Below are positions 40,591 through 51,691 of a stretch of DNA of 64,000 nucleotides, piece after piece; position 1 is the stretch's first letter, and each line of letters begins with the position of its first letter. Location of the stretch: positions 496,001-560,000 of the forward strand of contig NC_082425.1 of the NCBI RefSeq assembly GCF_004011695.2. Reading direction: 5' to 3'. The position numbers and the translations under genes are program-made. Origin of the DNA: Ascochyta rabiei (taxonomy: Eukaryota; Ascomycota; Dothideomycetes; Pleosporales; Didymellaceae). The notes beneath the pieces are model-generated. The model ran no database searches, had not been told where the DNA came from, and saw nothing but the letters and a program-made list of their open reading frames with translations.

Positions 40591-43500
40591 ATGGCGTCTG
40601 GCGGCGAGCACAGCTTCATGGCGCAACCCGCGCAGCCCCCCGCCCCGTCGCCGCTGGCACCGCAGCCCAGCAACGGCGCATCGTAGGTCCCGCGCGCACC
40701 CACAGACAGACAGGCGGTGGTAGAGGCTCACAACACCAGCAACAGTCCCACCTCCCAGGCGGTCCCACCCGGCCATCCCTCTTTCAGACGCCAGCGCGCC
40801 AGCCGGGCCTGCGAAAGTGAGTCTACCCTGTCTGCCCAGCTGCGTGTGTGCAGGACTTTGTGCCTGAAGAACAGAGGCCGGGGGAGCTGCGGTCCTATAG
40901 CTTCGCTTGACTGCCTCGGCACCTCGGTCTGGCGGCGATGGGACGATGATGCGATGATGCGATGATGCGATAACGCGACAAATGCTAACAACAGCAAACA
41001 GCATGTCATTCGCGCAAAGTGAGTAATCACGACACCGCCCCGCGTAACGGGCGATAGTAACAGCTGCGCAGGTCCGCTGCGACGCCGCCTCGCTGGGCGT
41101 CCCATGCACCAACTGCACCGCCTTCTCCATCGAGTGCCGCATCCCCACGCCCAAGCGCAAGAAGACGCAGACGTCGCGAGCCAAGGAGACGGACGGCGCA
41201 AGCGAAGCCGACGACAATGACGGCCGCTCGCCTGCAAGCATCTCGCTCGAGCCGCGCGACAAGGCGACCGTCTCCAACTCGGAGGATGGCACGCCCGCGA
41301 ACAACTACTCCCACGCCTACGCTGCCCAGCAGGCCGCCCACCACGGCACCTACGTGCAGTTCATGAAGCCCAAGTTTGCACGAGCCCCTATCAAGGAAGC
41401 CGGCCGTGTCGCGTATCTGGGCGAATCGTCCAACCTGTCCCTCCTGGTCCACGACCGCTATGGCACCACCGATGTCGTCCATTACCCGCTGCCGGAGAAT
41501 GTGCGCGGCGCCAAAGCCCGCGTCAACGAGATGGACAACATGGAGATTGAGATTCTGCACCAGAGAGGCGCCTTCCTGCTGCCACCGAGGGCCCTCTGTG
41601 ACGAGCTGGTCGACGCTTTCTTCAAGTGGGTTGCCCCAGTCGTGCCTGTCATCAACCGCAGCCGCTTCATGCGCCAATACCGCGATCCAAAAAATCCGCC
41701 CTCGTTGCTACTGCTGCAGGCTGTCCTGCTGGCCGGCTCGAGAGTCTGCACCAATCCGCAGTTGATGGACTCCAGTGGCTCCACAACGCCAGCTGCCATG
41801 ACCTTCTACAAGCGTGCAAAGGCCCTGTACGACGCAAACTTCGAAGACGACCGAGTCACCATCGTTCAAGCGCTGATCCTGATGGGCTGGTACTGGGAAG
41901 GACCCGAAGGTAAAGACGACCGCAGGCCTCGTGTCGTTGGGCTGGCTGACGCGTTGCAGATGTGACCAAGAACGTCTTCTATTGGACGCGAGTTGCTATT
42001 GTTGTGGCACAAGGTTCAGGCATGCACCGAAGGTAGGTGGCGACTGCCACCCCCCCTTTTGGACGAAGCTAACAGCAGCAGTGTCGAGGGGTCGCAGTTG
42101 AGCTGGTCAGATAAGCGACTTTGGAAGCGCATCTGGTGGACACTCTACAGCCGAGATCGTTCAGTAGCCGTTGCCCTCGGTAGACCCGTCGCAATCGATC
42201 CAGAGGACTCAGACGTAGAGATGATCTCAGAGGACGACTTCATCGATGACGAGGTAGATCGTCCGGCGGAGCACCCGCCCGACCCAGTCCATGTTCAGTT
42301 TTTTATCAACTACGTGAAGTTAAGCGAGATCATGGGTCTGGTGCTTTCGCAACAGTACTCAGTTGCCTCCAAATATCGCAGGGCGAATGCCATAGACCTG
42401 ACCCACAGCGACATGGCTCTTGCTGACTGGCTGCAACACTGCCCACCTGAAGTGCAGTGGGATCGAACACGACACCATTTCTGGGCCGCGCTGTTGCATG
42501 CCAACTACTACACCACACTGTGTCTTCTCCACCGTGCGCACATGCCACCCGCCGGCTCACCGAAGACGACCAACCTGGACGGCTTTGGTGAGGAGCACGC
42601 GTACCCATCACGAAACATCGCGTACCAGGCCGCAGCTATGATCACGTCAATCATCGAGAACCTCCGAGCGCACGACGAGATACGGTACACTCCTGCCTTC
42701 ATCGTGTACAGCTTGTTCTCCGCTCTCATCATGCACGTCTACCAGATGAAGTCATCGAATAAGTCGATCGTCTCGGCGACAGAGCAGCGACTGCAGATTT
42801 GCTTGGATGCTCTGAGAGAGGTCTCCAAGGTCTGGCTTGTCGCAAAGATGGTACATACGCTCTTTGAGTCTATCTTAGGAAACAAGAACCTCGAAGAGCG
42901 CCTGCAGAAAGCCGCGGGCAGGAACCACAAGAAGAACAAGCCGCCCAGCGTACCGCCGCCTCCACCAAAGCCAACGCAAGAGGCTCCGAAGCGCAAGTTT
43001 GAAGAGATGGATTTTGGGGGATTCCCAACTATCAATGGCCCACCAGCAGCTCAAGTCTCATACGAACGATCAAGACCCCAGACCCCCGCAGTCACGCCGT
43101 CTAGGGAACTCCCGCCTCAACCTCAGCAGATGCCTCAGATGTCAGCTGGATCGCCGCAGATGAACCGCCACAACCACGATACTTTCATGGGTCCATCGCG
43201 TTCGGGCACGCGTCCAACTACACCCTTCAACCCTTCTTACTCGTATCCCGGGACGCCTCCTGACTTGTTCTTGATCACTCGTGACACACCCAACATCAGT
43301 CAAGAGGTCTGGCAGAACTTTCAGCCGGACCAGTTGTTCCCGGCAGATACCCAGGTCAACTTCCCTCAATCTTCGCAGCAGCACTCTCTAGTTGATCCAG
43401 CTTTATCGCAGCCTCAAAACATGCCTATACAGCAACAACCGCAACAACAACAAAACAACGGCAGCATGCCGTCGCAGCCCCAGCAACAGATGCAAAACTC

Positions 43501-43732
43501 GATAAACGGCCAGTTCGATCAGAGCAACCCACAGGCATGGGCGCAACAAATGGAAATGATGCAACAAAACCAACAGCAGCATGGCGAGCAGGACGATGCC
43601 TGGAGTAATAGTTCCGGCGGACGACACAACCCTGTAGTGCCAATGAGTCTCAACGTGGACGACTGGTTCAACTTCTTCGGCATCAATGGTGAAGCCGACA
43701 TGTCGCACCTTTTCCAAAACGGTCCGTCTTGA
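40591..43732 (+). CDS. Zn2Cys6 transcription factor with fungal-specific regulatory domain
   Basis: 899 aa from six exons: 40591-40682, 40788-40816, 41002-41018, 41072-41909, 41960-42032, 42082-43732; total 2700 nt, in frame. The Zn2Cys6 cluster is split over exons 2, 3 and 4 as SRACE|TCHSRK|VRCDAASLGVPCTNC, then SIEC, and exon 3 is only 17 nt. A basic linker (PTPKRKK) follows. The regulatory domain includes VAPVVPVINRSRFMRQY and the DVTKNVFYW...RIWWTLYSRDRSVAVALGRP block rebuilt from exons 4-6. The C-terminal 200 residues are Gln/Pro/Asn-rich, activation-domain-like. It resembles the CTF1/FarA-like group that controls lipid or cutin use, at low certainty. Confidence 0.9.
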
Positions 43733-44361
43733 GGAGAGCATCTTTTTCTAAAGAACAGCCAGAAGCCATCTATGTTGATCGAACTTGGTGTTGTGAAGGC
43801 TTGCATAGCATTGGGCGTTTTTATAATCAGCATCAATCATGGAGCAGGTAAACTCCAAGGGTTCTAGGGGGTGCGTGATAACGCTGTTCAAAATCGCAGC
43901 AAGGGCTTAGTATGCTTTGAATGGTAGTGATTGTGCTTGCAACAAGGTCGAGTGTTAGTGGTGAATGTATGGTGCTCTTCTTTCCGCCGCACCATTTGGT
44001 GGAAATACCATGTACAAGGTATTCCAGGCCAAAAAGCAATTGTACACGACAAATGGACAGCCAATGCACTACTCCTATCATGTACTTTGCCAAAGATGGA
44101 TTGTGGCCCCAGTGGCTCTTGGGATGCATTCGGTCAGCCAGCCTTACACTTCGTCACGAACTGCCCAAGGCCCACCTTTCCGCTCTCCCCGCCTGCACAC
44201 GATCAGCAGCCTAACCCGACTGACGCTGGCGCCTTGGCCGTCTCGCATCAACCTCGCAATACCGCGCGACGGGCACCGACACCAACAGCGTGATTACCGC
44301 CTGTTTCGGAAGTAGGGCTCGAGAAACGTACTTTTTTCAGGTCTTTACGCGACGCCACAGC
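43733..44361. other. Spacer, no gene seen
   Basis: 629 bp between the Zn2Cys6 regulator stop and the NOT2 start. It should contain the 3' end of the former and the NOT2 promoter. Open frames here lack domains and overlap each other. Confidence 0.5.
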
Positions 44362-46520
44362 ATGAACCGTCCTGGTCAGTCTCCCCCAGATGCTCTTTGA
44401 GCCACCACCACGTTTGCGACTCGAAATCGCATGCATACGTACCATAATTGCACTGGAGTCACCTCAACTGCAGCCATTGCCCCAAATCAGTCGAACCAGT
44501 GCTACAAGCTCTTGTAACAGCGAAATACGATGTTTTGGCGCTCACATTTACCCTTCCTTATGTGGCCTCGTCCCTGCTCAGACGCTCTCGAAAGAGCACA
44601 CTGCTAACAGCTTCCCAACCAACAGAACCAGGGCAAGCACTACGTAACACACCTTCCAATATGTTTCAAGTCAGACAGAACGAGAACCGCGCCCCGCTCG
44701 GCACAAACAGACTCCAGAACGGCAAGCTGGGTGAGGAGCCTCCGACCAGACAAGCAAACGCACGTCACTAATTTGGGTGCGACAAGGCGGTGGACAAGCT
44801 CAGTGGGGCTCAGGAGCTTTTACTGGGCCAACAGGTGGTGCGCCAGGTCTACCTGCAGCGCAAACACGAACAAACGGCGGACCTGCATCAAGCTTTGCGC
44901 AAGCAATGGGCAACTCGCAGCCTCATACTCCGCTCAACCTTGAGTAAGTCATACACACCGATGGGCAGACGTGGGGGAGGAGAGCACACCAGCGGCAGCG
45001 CACGCAGCAGCGCAAGCAGCAGCAGTGCTCCGAATGTCTCCAGGGTCGCGAAGAAACCATGCTAAACATTTGCGATTGCAGAGAGTTTCCTTCGCTGTCT
45101 GGTGCTCCCCAGGCACAGCAGAACACCACCGCTCAGCAGATGTGGGCAAACCCTACCCTCCGCACAACCCCGCACACGACCATTCAGCGACCGCAAGGGC
45201 AGACACCACAACCGGGACAGTCAGGACAAGCGCCCAACCAACAGCTGCCGAATCAAAATGAAGATTCTCCCCAAGGCCAGTTTGGCGGTGCTGGCGACGA
45301 CTACCGGTTCGGTGGGCAAGGAGGAGTAGGGCAGCTCTCTGGCAGTGCTCAACCACAGACAGGCAATATCGAAGAATTTCCACCATTGGGGAACAATGCC
45401 GCAGGAGAAATTGGGCCGGATCGACGGGCAGGATTGATTCAGAATGCAGCAGCGTTCGGGACAACTCCAGGCACGAGCGCTTTCCCGGGGTTAGGGCAGA
45501 CACGGAACGGTCTATCCAGTCCGACAGAGAGTCAGGGCAACCGATCGTCAAATGCTACAGTGGGCGGAGGTCTTGCAAGCGCAACATCTCGGACACCGTT
45601 TGACGGAATGCGGGCAACGCAAAGCCAGCAAGAGGTGTGTACACCTGTCCACGTGGGAGTAATGTTCGGGCTAACGATGGATAGGGCGGCCAACGGACAG
45701 GACAAGCGCCAGGGAATCTTTCTTTCCTCGGCTCTGGTATTCGAAGCGGCGGCGATGCCACACCTGTAGGGCAACGGTCTCAGCAAAGCCATTTTGACTC
45801 AGGTTTTGCCGGAGATGGCATTGACTCGCCAAACGCACAAACGCCGCTGCACAAGAAACTCGCGGAGATGACGGATCAAGAACGCTACGGCTTACCAGGA
45901 TTGCTTTCCATGATACCACTCGAGAGTCCCGATTACTCCTCGTTGGCGATGGGGCAAGATTTGACGGTCCTTGGCTTGGATCTTAGTCGACCGGAGTAAG
46001 TGTACAGATCATTTCCAAAGAGCATAGCTAACAAATACAGTAACTCGCCACTACATCCGACATTCGGCTCCCCCTTTGTTGAATCTAACGTCAAACCCGT
46101 GATACCGCCAGATTTCACCCTTCCCGCAGCGTATACGGTCACGAACGTCCCGCCACTACACTCAAAGATGACCAGCTTTTCCGCCGAGACATTACTCGCT
46201 ATCTTCTACCAACATCCACGAGATATACTGCAAGAGATCGCTGCGGCCGAGCTCTACAATAGGGATTGGAGATGGCATATCAAGCTGCAGCAGTGGATGA
46301 TGAAGGATCCTGATCTACCGGCTCCGATCCGCCTGTCGCCAAAGGAGGAGCGCGGTTGGTATCTGTTCTTCGACGTCACCAATTGGAGAAGGGAGAGGGT
46401 ATGTATACTGATGAGAGTGCGCGAGAATAAGGGCTAACATTTGAACAGAGGGAGTTTGAGCTCAACTACGATCACCTCGATCAGCGACACGGCAGCCCTG
46501 GCATGACAGGTACGATGTAG
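44362..46520 (+). CDS. NOT2: CCR4-NOT complex subunit NOT2
   Basis: Scaffold subunit of the deadenylase and transcription-control complex. I assemble seven exons: 44362-44374, 44626-44730, 44787-44943, 45082-45634, 45685-45995, 46041-46398, 46449-46520; 522 aa. The first exon is just 13 nt (MNRP plus one base); its partner acceptor at 44625 is chosen from a CTAAC branch site 17 nt before it and is the least certain junction. Internal landmarks are LNLEEFPSLSG, IEEFPPLG, then MTDQERYGLPGLL. The C-terminal NOT2/3/5 domain has PLHPTFGSPF, FYQHPRDILQEIAAAELYNRDWRWH, GWYLFFD, NWRRERREFELNYDHLD. Introns are 45-251 nt. A single-frame reading would break it into unrelated pieces. Confidence 0.9.
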
Positions 46521-47562
46521 TAGGTTTGCCTGCCGAGGGGCAACTGTGCACCTTACTCGATGCCTGTCGTCGCAGTGTTGGTAGCCAGGCGCGCACAGGG
46601 TTATGGTTGACACTCAATGCAATACTTCACGTAGGCTTTCGTCCTGCGTAAAGCCTACCTTTATTTTCACTGTATGCGCACGTGCTCACTGTACTAACAG
46701 GTCACAACAGCTAGCCCACGTTTTCCAATCATGGACTCAGAATAGTTGCTCAACGTATGTAAGCGCTTTCTTACGAGTTGGCCACTACTGAATCAAGCTT
46801 CATAGGTAGCGTTGCAGGTGTTCTTCCACTGCGTCTTTACTCTGCCCTTGTCCGTGTGTCGTTTTAACCTTGTTTACATGGTTCAATCAGTTGCACCGCG
46901 TTGCTATCCAGCTGTTCACTACCTACGATCTAACCACTCGTCTGCCTTGTCATGACATCTACTTCATACTCAAAGTCATGTACCAGCATCTCTCGTGGTG
47001 CGGAACAATCGAGATTTGGTAGCTGTCCATGCTAGGTCTCTGCCACAACGCCTGGAGGTCTTCAGTAGAAGATATGCAATTGCCAACTATGTACTTGGAA
47101 TATAGTAGTCTCTTACTTACCAGTTGAGTAGGAATTTTTTACAAAGCTTAGTTGACTAACATTTAAGATTTAGGGTATTCTGTGGCTTACTGTTCTAGCA
47201 ACATAAAAGCAGCATCTCCGGATATCCTACAAATTTCCAAACAGCTGTTCTGGCTAGCATGCACATCACTGCGCAATAGCGCGTGAGAGAAGTTTCAAAA
47301 AGTGGTTTGCCACGAAGTACGTCACTGATGCGCAAAACACTCGTCAGTACTAAAGCTCAACCAAAGTACAACACCAATCACACAACGCGACTACAACGAG
47401 AAATCTGAGGAGCTTCTCTACCGCCAGAATTGGCTCTCGTAATTACGATGAGATCGTGAGTACCAACTCAGACAGAGTGCAGGCCCTCTGAATGGTCTCC
47501 TCTCCGCATATCCTGCGGAACCTGAGTACCTGAACCGCGATTTGGATGTGTATTCGCGCACG
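46521..47562. other. Intergenic region, nothing recognised
   Basis: About 1.0 kb, less GC-rich than the surrounding genes. No tRNA-like cloverleaf, repeat array or plausible coding frame was seen. It contains the 3' flank of NOT2 and the promoter of the next gene. Confidence 0.5.
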
Positions 47563-48858
47563 ATGGCCACTTACATAGACCTTCCCCATATTTCCATAGT
47601 GTGGACGAAAACGAGCCAACATCTAGGCTACGTTATCGGCGCTCCTAGCACCCAAGTATCTACCCCGAGGCCGCACAATGCTGCGATATTTGTTCTGCAC
47701 AGCACTGAGCCAGCCAGGTTCATGATGGCGGATGAGGTTGCCCTTGGCCTATCTCAGGTCACGAAAGACAGGCGACGGCAGCTCGTCAGACACAAGACAA
47801 TCTCTAGCCACAGACCTTCTCCTCCTCTTTCTATCCCTCGACGCCTATCTTCTGTTACACCGAAGCTGGGGCGGAGGCCTTTGTCCACCATCAATGAAGA
47901 TCGAGCACCCTCATTGAAAAGTGATAGTTCGGACAGCCTCAAACTTATACCAGCCTTACCACACCAGCCGTCCACATGGACTTACTCTTCAGAGCACCTC
48001 ATATACATTAGCCCAAGTCGTCAACTGCAAGAATTTCAGTCTGTGAGCTATGGTTCGGTAGACGAAGAGAACAAAGTCGACAAAGCCTATTACTGGTCGA
48101 CGCCGAGGGTGTACAGAACACAGAGCCAATGGACAACACCGTCAGATTACTACGTGCCGAGCGGAACTCCTGAGACCCAAGAGCCAACGACCGTCGAGAC
48201 GAGTGCAGCATCCGTCCTCGATATCGAAGATCTGCCAGAATCTGCGGAACATCCGGTGCCCATCGACTGTGGCCTGTCAAGAGACGCAATCGCCGATCTG
48301 TTCCACAGAGTCGAGGAGTACGAGCGGGAACATTCAGACGACACCCAAGACGCTGGTACGATCTGGGTCCGTGTTAGCGAAGCTGGTCAGGGCTTGACCA
48401 AGACGTTGAAGACGATGGGTTCGTTACGTAGGAGGCCAACCTTTGAAGTACGCCTGGAAATGGGCCTAGCTGACAGACCTAAAACGCCTTCTGGTACCGT
48501 ATCGACTCAACCTCAGGTCAAGATCTACGAGAAGCCAACACGGATGAAGAGGCTGAGCATCACGGTAGGCGATTGCTGGAAGCGGTTCAGGAATCGGTCG
48601 GGAGACACGGGCACGGAGTTGCAGGCCAGCCACAACGTTGTCGATGCCCCTGTTATGAACGGATCAATCTTTTCCTTCAGCTTGGACGAAAATCCCACGA
48701 CACGACCTCAGATCGATAGAAAAGATCCTCTACTGGCTCCAGATTTGGCAAGGAAAAGTGGTGGCACAATTCCCAGGCCAGTAAGGAAGGATAGTAAGCG
48801 CTCTGTCAGCGAGCAGTTGAGAAGACGTAAGTCGAGCTTGTTTCTGGATGTTGATTGA
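47563..48858 (+). CDS. Unknown Ser/Thr/Arg-rich fungal protein
   Basis: 431 aa from the first true ATG (47563); the frame is open slightly upstream only from a TTG. No domain recognised, no signal peptide and no membrane segment. Two features stand out: a short acidic/amphipathic stretch around IDCGLSRDAIADLFHRVEEYEREH (about residues 240-265), and a basic, Ser-rich C-terminal third with several R-x-x-S sites (RRKSS near the end) suited to kinase regulation. A later ATG at about 47728 (MADEVALGL) is an alternative start. The long uninterrupted frame and lack of repeats support a real gene. Confidence 0.65.
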   Translation: MATYIDLPHISIVWTKTSQHLGYVIGAPSTQVSTPRPHNAAIFVLHSTEPARFMMADEVALGLSQVTKDRRRQLVRHKTISSHRPSPPLSIPRRLSSVTPKLGRRPLSTINEDRAPSLKSDSSDSLKLIPALPHQPSTWTYSSEHLIYISPSRQLQEFQSVSYGSVDEENKVDKAYYWSTPRVYRTQSQWTTPSDYYVPSGTPETQEPTTVETSAASVLDIEDLPESAEHPVPIDCGLSRDAIADLFHRVEEYEREHSDDTQDAGTIWVRVSEAGQGLTKTLKTMGSLRRRPTFEVRLEMGLADRPKTPSGTVSTQPQVKIYEKPTRMKRLSITVGDCWKRFRNRSGDTGTELQASHNVVDAPVMNGSIFSFSLDENPTTRPQIDRKDPLLAPDLARKSGGTIPRPVRKDSKRSVSEQLRRRKSSLFLDVD

Positions 48859-49437
48859 TGGCTCTGCGGTGAGGTGTTTATGGCAGCTCACGTTCCTGCG
48901 TATTCTGCACAATTTCTTGTACATCAAATCTGCGACGGGTTGTCCGTCATCTGTCAGCAGTAAGTCTCTGTAATATTAGATGGTATACATAATGTGTCGA
49001 CAAGGCTCTGCTAGAAGCGTCTCTTCTAAGCTGTACGGAGTCATTGGCTGCTTGTTCTGGTGATGTGCCTGGACGCAGTCCTGCCATCAATGCTGGTCCA
49101 CAAAACTTGCTCAAAAAGCAATGACGTATCCACTGCGCTCCACATTAGCACACCCCATATCAACCTGACTACAAGCCAGACCTTACCCGCACATTCATTG
49201 CTCACGCATCATCAACACTCGACAAACAAACAAACTACGACACGAAACAACGCCCATCGGCGCGGATCCCGAGCTCGGATTTCTCTTCCCGACACCTCGC
49301 GTCGAGCTCACAAACCCCTCCGGCATACCTAAAGTAGCAATCCCCGCACCGTGGCGTTCCCCTCTTCCCCAGTCAGCTGCATTCACCCGCCCATCAGCCC
49401 CGGATAATAAAACCAACTGCCAGCTGCGCCCGCAATA
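48859..49437. other. Spacer, nothing recognised
   Basis: 579 bp upstream of the small-protein/RpiB gene pair; probable promoter in the last 200 bp. CAACAC/AAACAAAC-rich but no tandem array. Confidence 0.45.
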
Positions 49438-49791
49438 ATGCCCCCCAAACGTGCCCTGTTCTCTCTAAACGTCGACTCGGAAGCCGACCACATCTACCAG
49501 CGTGTCAACGACCATTCGAAGCCAGGAAAGGAAAAGACTAAGGTCCTTGAATGCTCGGGACCGACTGTAGGACACACGGATTTGCAATTCGTCACCAAGC
49601 CGTTTGAAAAGCTGGTTAACCGGACGGTTGAGGGCGTCGAAGAAGGAAGCGGAAAAAAGGTCCACAGCGCAGAAGGCGAACTCACATATTCGAGCCAACG
49701 CAGCTCCAGCGGTTCCGGCACGAAGACAGTCAAAGACTCGACTCGCAGCAAGCGCCGCATCGAGCAGCAGTACGACACATCGGACCTCTAA
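49438..49791 (+). CDS. Small unknown hydrophilic protein
   Basis: 117 aa, single exon, ATG at 49438 (after a short CA-rich leader). Mixed charged and Ser/Lys-rich; no signal peptide or transmembrane segment. The C-terminus (SKRRIEQQYDTSDL) is basic then acidic. It ends only 27 bp before the next ATG on the same strand, very close for a fungal pair, so a common transcript or a very short promoter is possible. Not recognised. Confidence 0.55.
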   Translation: MPPKRALFSLNVDSEADHIYQRVNDHSKPGKEKTKVLECSGPTVGHTDLQFVTKPFEKLVNRTVEGVEEGSGKKVHSAEGELTYSSQRSSSGSGTKTVKDSTRSKRRIEQQYDTSDL

Positions 49792-49818
49792 CCCCAAACC
49801 CCTTGGCGTAAGAACAAC

Positions 49819-50331
49819 ATGTCTGCCTCTTCACCCCTCCGCATAGCCATCGGCTGCGACAGCGCGGGCGTCGGCTACAAAAACGCCATCCTCAAGGACC
49901 TACGCGCCGACTCCCGCGTAGGCGACATCACCGATGTCGGCGTGCCTGAGACGACCGACGACACAGCGTACCCGCACGTCGCCGTCGACGCGGCCAAGCT
50001 GGTCGCAGAGGGCAAAGCCGACCGCGCAGTCCTCATCTGCGGCACCGGACTGGGCGTCGCCATCTCCGCGAACAAAGTCCCCGGCATCCGCGCCGTCACC
50101 GCACACGACTCGTTCAGCGTCGAGAGAGCCATCTTGTCAAACGACGCCCAGGTGCTGTGTATGGGCGAGCGCGTTATTGGACTCGAGTTGGCGAGACGGC
50201 TGGTCAAGGAGTGGTTGGGGTACACGTTCGACAAGAGCAGTGCGAGTGCGGCCAAGGTTGACGCTATTACAGAGCACGAGAAGAAGAATTTTGCAGGGCT
50301 GAGTAAGGTTGATAGCGGGGCGAGCTGCTGA
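49819..50331 (+). CDS. rpiB: RpiB/LacAB-type sugar-phosphate isomerase
   Basis: 170 aa, single exon. The RpiB fold catalyses aldose-ketose isomerisation of sugar phosphates. Bacterial RpiB acts on ribose 5-phosphate; fungal relatives are known to act on erythrose/erythrulose 4-phosphate in sugar-alcohol catabolism, so substrate is open. Landmarks are [13 protein letters not shown] (canonical bacterial DHAG reads DSAG here), DVGV, AYPHVA, the catalytic Cys in [21 protein letters not shown], and the [26 protein letters not shown] region. Eukaryotes normally use the unrelated RpiA for ribose 5-phosphate, so this is probably of bacterial ancestry, as in other fungi. No intron. Confidence 0.9.
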   Translation: MSASSPLRIAIGCDSAGVGYKNAILKDLRADSRVGDITDVGVPETTDDTAYPHVAVDAAKLVAEGKADRAVLICGTGLGVAISANKVPGIRAVTAHDSFSVERAILSNDAQVLCMGERVIGLELARRLVKEWLGYTFDKSSASAAKVDAITEHEKKNFAGLSKVDSGASC

Positions 50332-50428
50332 GTATGGAAGGGCGAATTTGGGGCATGGCAATGCAAGATGATGAAAGTTGGATGTCGCATGTACTGAGAA
50401 AACACAGCACATTCACCCGCTTGTTCTG

Positions 50429-50463
<35 letters not shown>

Positions 50464-50857
50464 TCCTTGGCTTTTATGCTGCATGGAAGTTCGTGTTCTT
50501 GCTTCTGCTGACTGCCGTTGTTGTTGTTGTTAATGTATACGGTTCACCTCAGTGAGCCATCACGTTCGTGAGGAAGCATGTCAGAGAGATACCTCGCACC
50601 CAACAGACAAACAGAAAAACAAACAAGCAAACAAACAAACCCATCACATGCCATCACCACAGACCAAACCCAGCAAAAAAGCACCTCACAAGCTGCACAA
50701 TGAAACATGCTCAATTGATACACCAACGCTACCCTAAAATATGCCAAAAGAATCGAAATCCGCATCATCAAGACGCTCCTCCGCCCTACCAGGGACACAC
50801 CCATGCTCCGCATCCCCTCGACTCTCAAACCGAGAGCGAGAGGAGGATAAGGACGTC
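50332..50857. other. Spacer with a long poly(A) run
   Basis: Holds an uninterrupted run of about 32 A (50429-50460), about 100 bp after the RpiB stop, then GTTGTT repeats (50516-50531) and AAACAAAC-rich sequence. The convergent secreted-protein gene ends at 50858. No gene seen. Confidence 0.8.
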
Positions 50858-51691
50858 TCAGTTCCCATCCTTGCCGCCAGTCAGGAGATCGCTGACCCAG
50901 TCCAGCCACGCATTTCCGTTCTGCGGCTCCTGGCTGTCCTCCTGGCTGGGCGCGTCGGGGGCACTGGTCGGACGTGCACCGCGCGTCAGGGTCTCGAGTG
51001 TGGTCGGCAGGCCGGGATAGCCTGTGCCAGCCGGTGCGGTAGGGAAGGGTGCGTTGGTTGGGAATGGGGCTCCGCCTGTAGGGAAGGGGAATGAGGCGGT
51101 GGGTCCGCCGGCGGGTGGGGTGGGGTAGTCTGTGGGTGGGCCGGGGAGGTCGGTTGGTGGGCCGGGGAGGTCGGTTGGTGCGTCTGTGGGGAGAGAAGGG
51201 GGTTCTGTGCCGGATGGCAGACCGGGGAGATCGGTGGGTAGGCCGGTGGGAGTGGCGCTGGGGTCGAATAGGCTGAAAGATGGGAGCGGGGAACCTCCCA
51301 GCTGTCTGTACTTCAACTCGCTCTTCTTGATGGCGGCGGCGACGGTGGGCGCGAGGTGGTAGTCGATGTGCAGTGCCTCGGCATGAGGCTTCACGTGGCG
51401 GTCAGAGCCTGGGTAGGGGAAAGGAGAGGCGCCAGCGCTGCCGGTGGGGAACGGAGCGCCGCTTGCTGTAGGGAAAGGGATTCCGGAACCAGTGCCAATG
51501 GCTGGGAAGTTGGGAAGGTCAGAGGGGTTCGAGGCATAGCTGTTGTCGGAGCCACCAAACATGGCGTCAATGAAGCTGCCGAAAGATGGTACTGGAATGT
51601 GTTAGGTGGTTGATGGAAAGCGAGTGCAGCGAAAGAAGGACATACCTGCCACGGCGGAACCGGCGAGCGAGAGGATAAGTGCAGACTTCAT
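50858..51691 (-). CDS. Secreted Pro/Thr-rich protein
   Basis: 259 aa from two exons (51691-51646 and 51591-50858; intron 51592-51645). Exon 1 encodes almost exactly the signal peptide (MKSALILSLAGSAVAG), followed by VPSFGSFID. The mature protein is rich in Pro, Thr, Gly and Ser, with FPTG/FPTA units and PTDLPGP repeats (about 51130-51220), and has a short central segment without repeats (HIDYHLAPTVAAAIKKSELKYRQLGG). The tail is NAWLDWVSDLLTGG. No Cys and no GPI signal are obvious. Likely a cell-wall or extracellular protein; not recognised. Confidence 0.75.
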
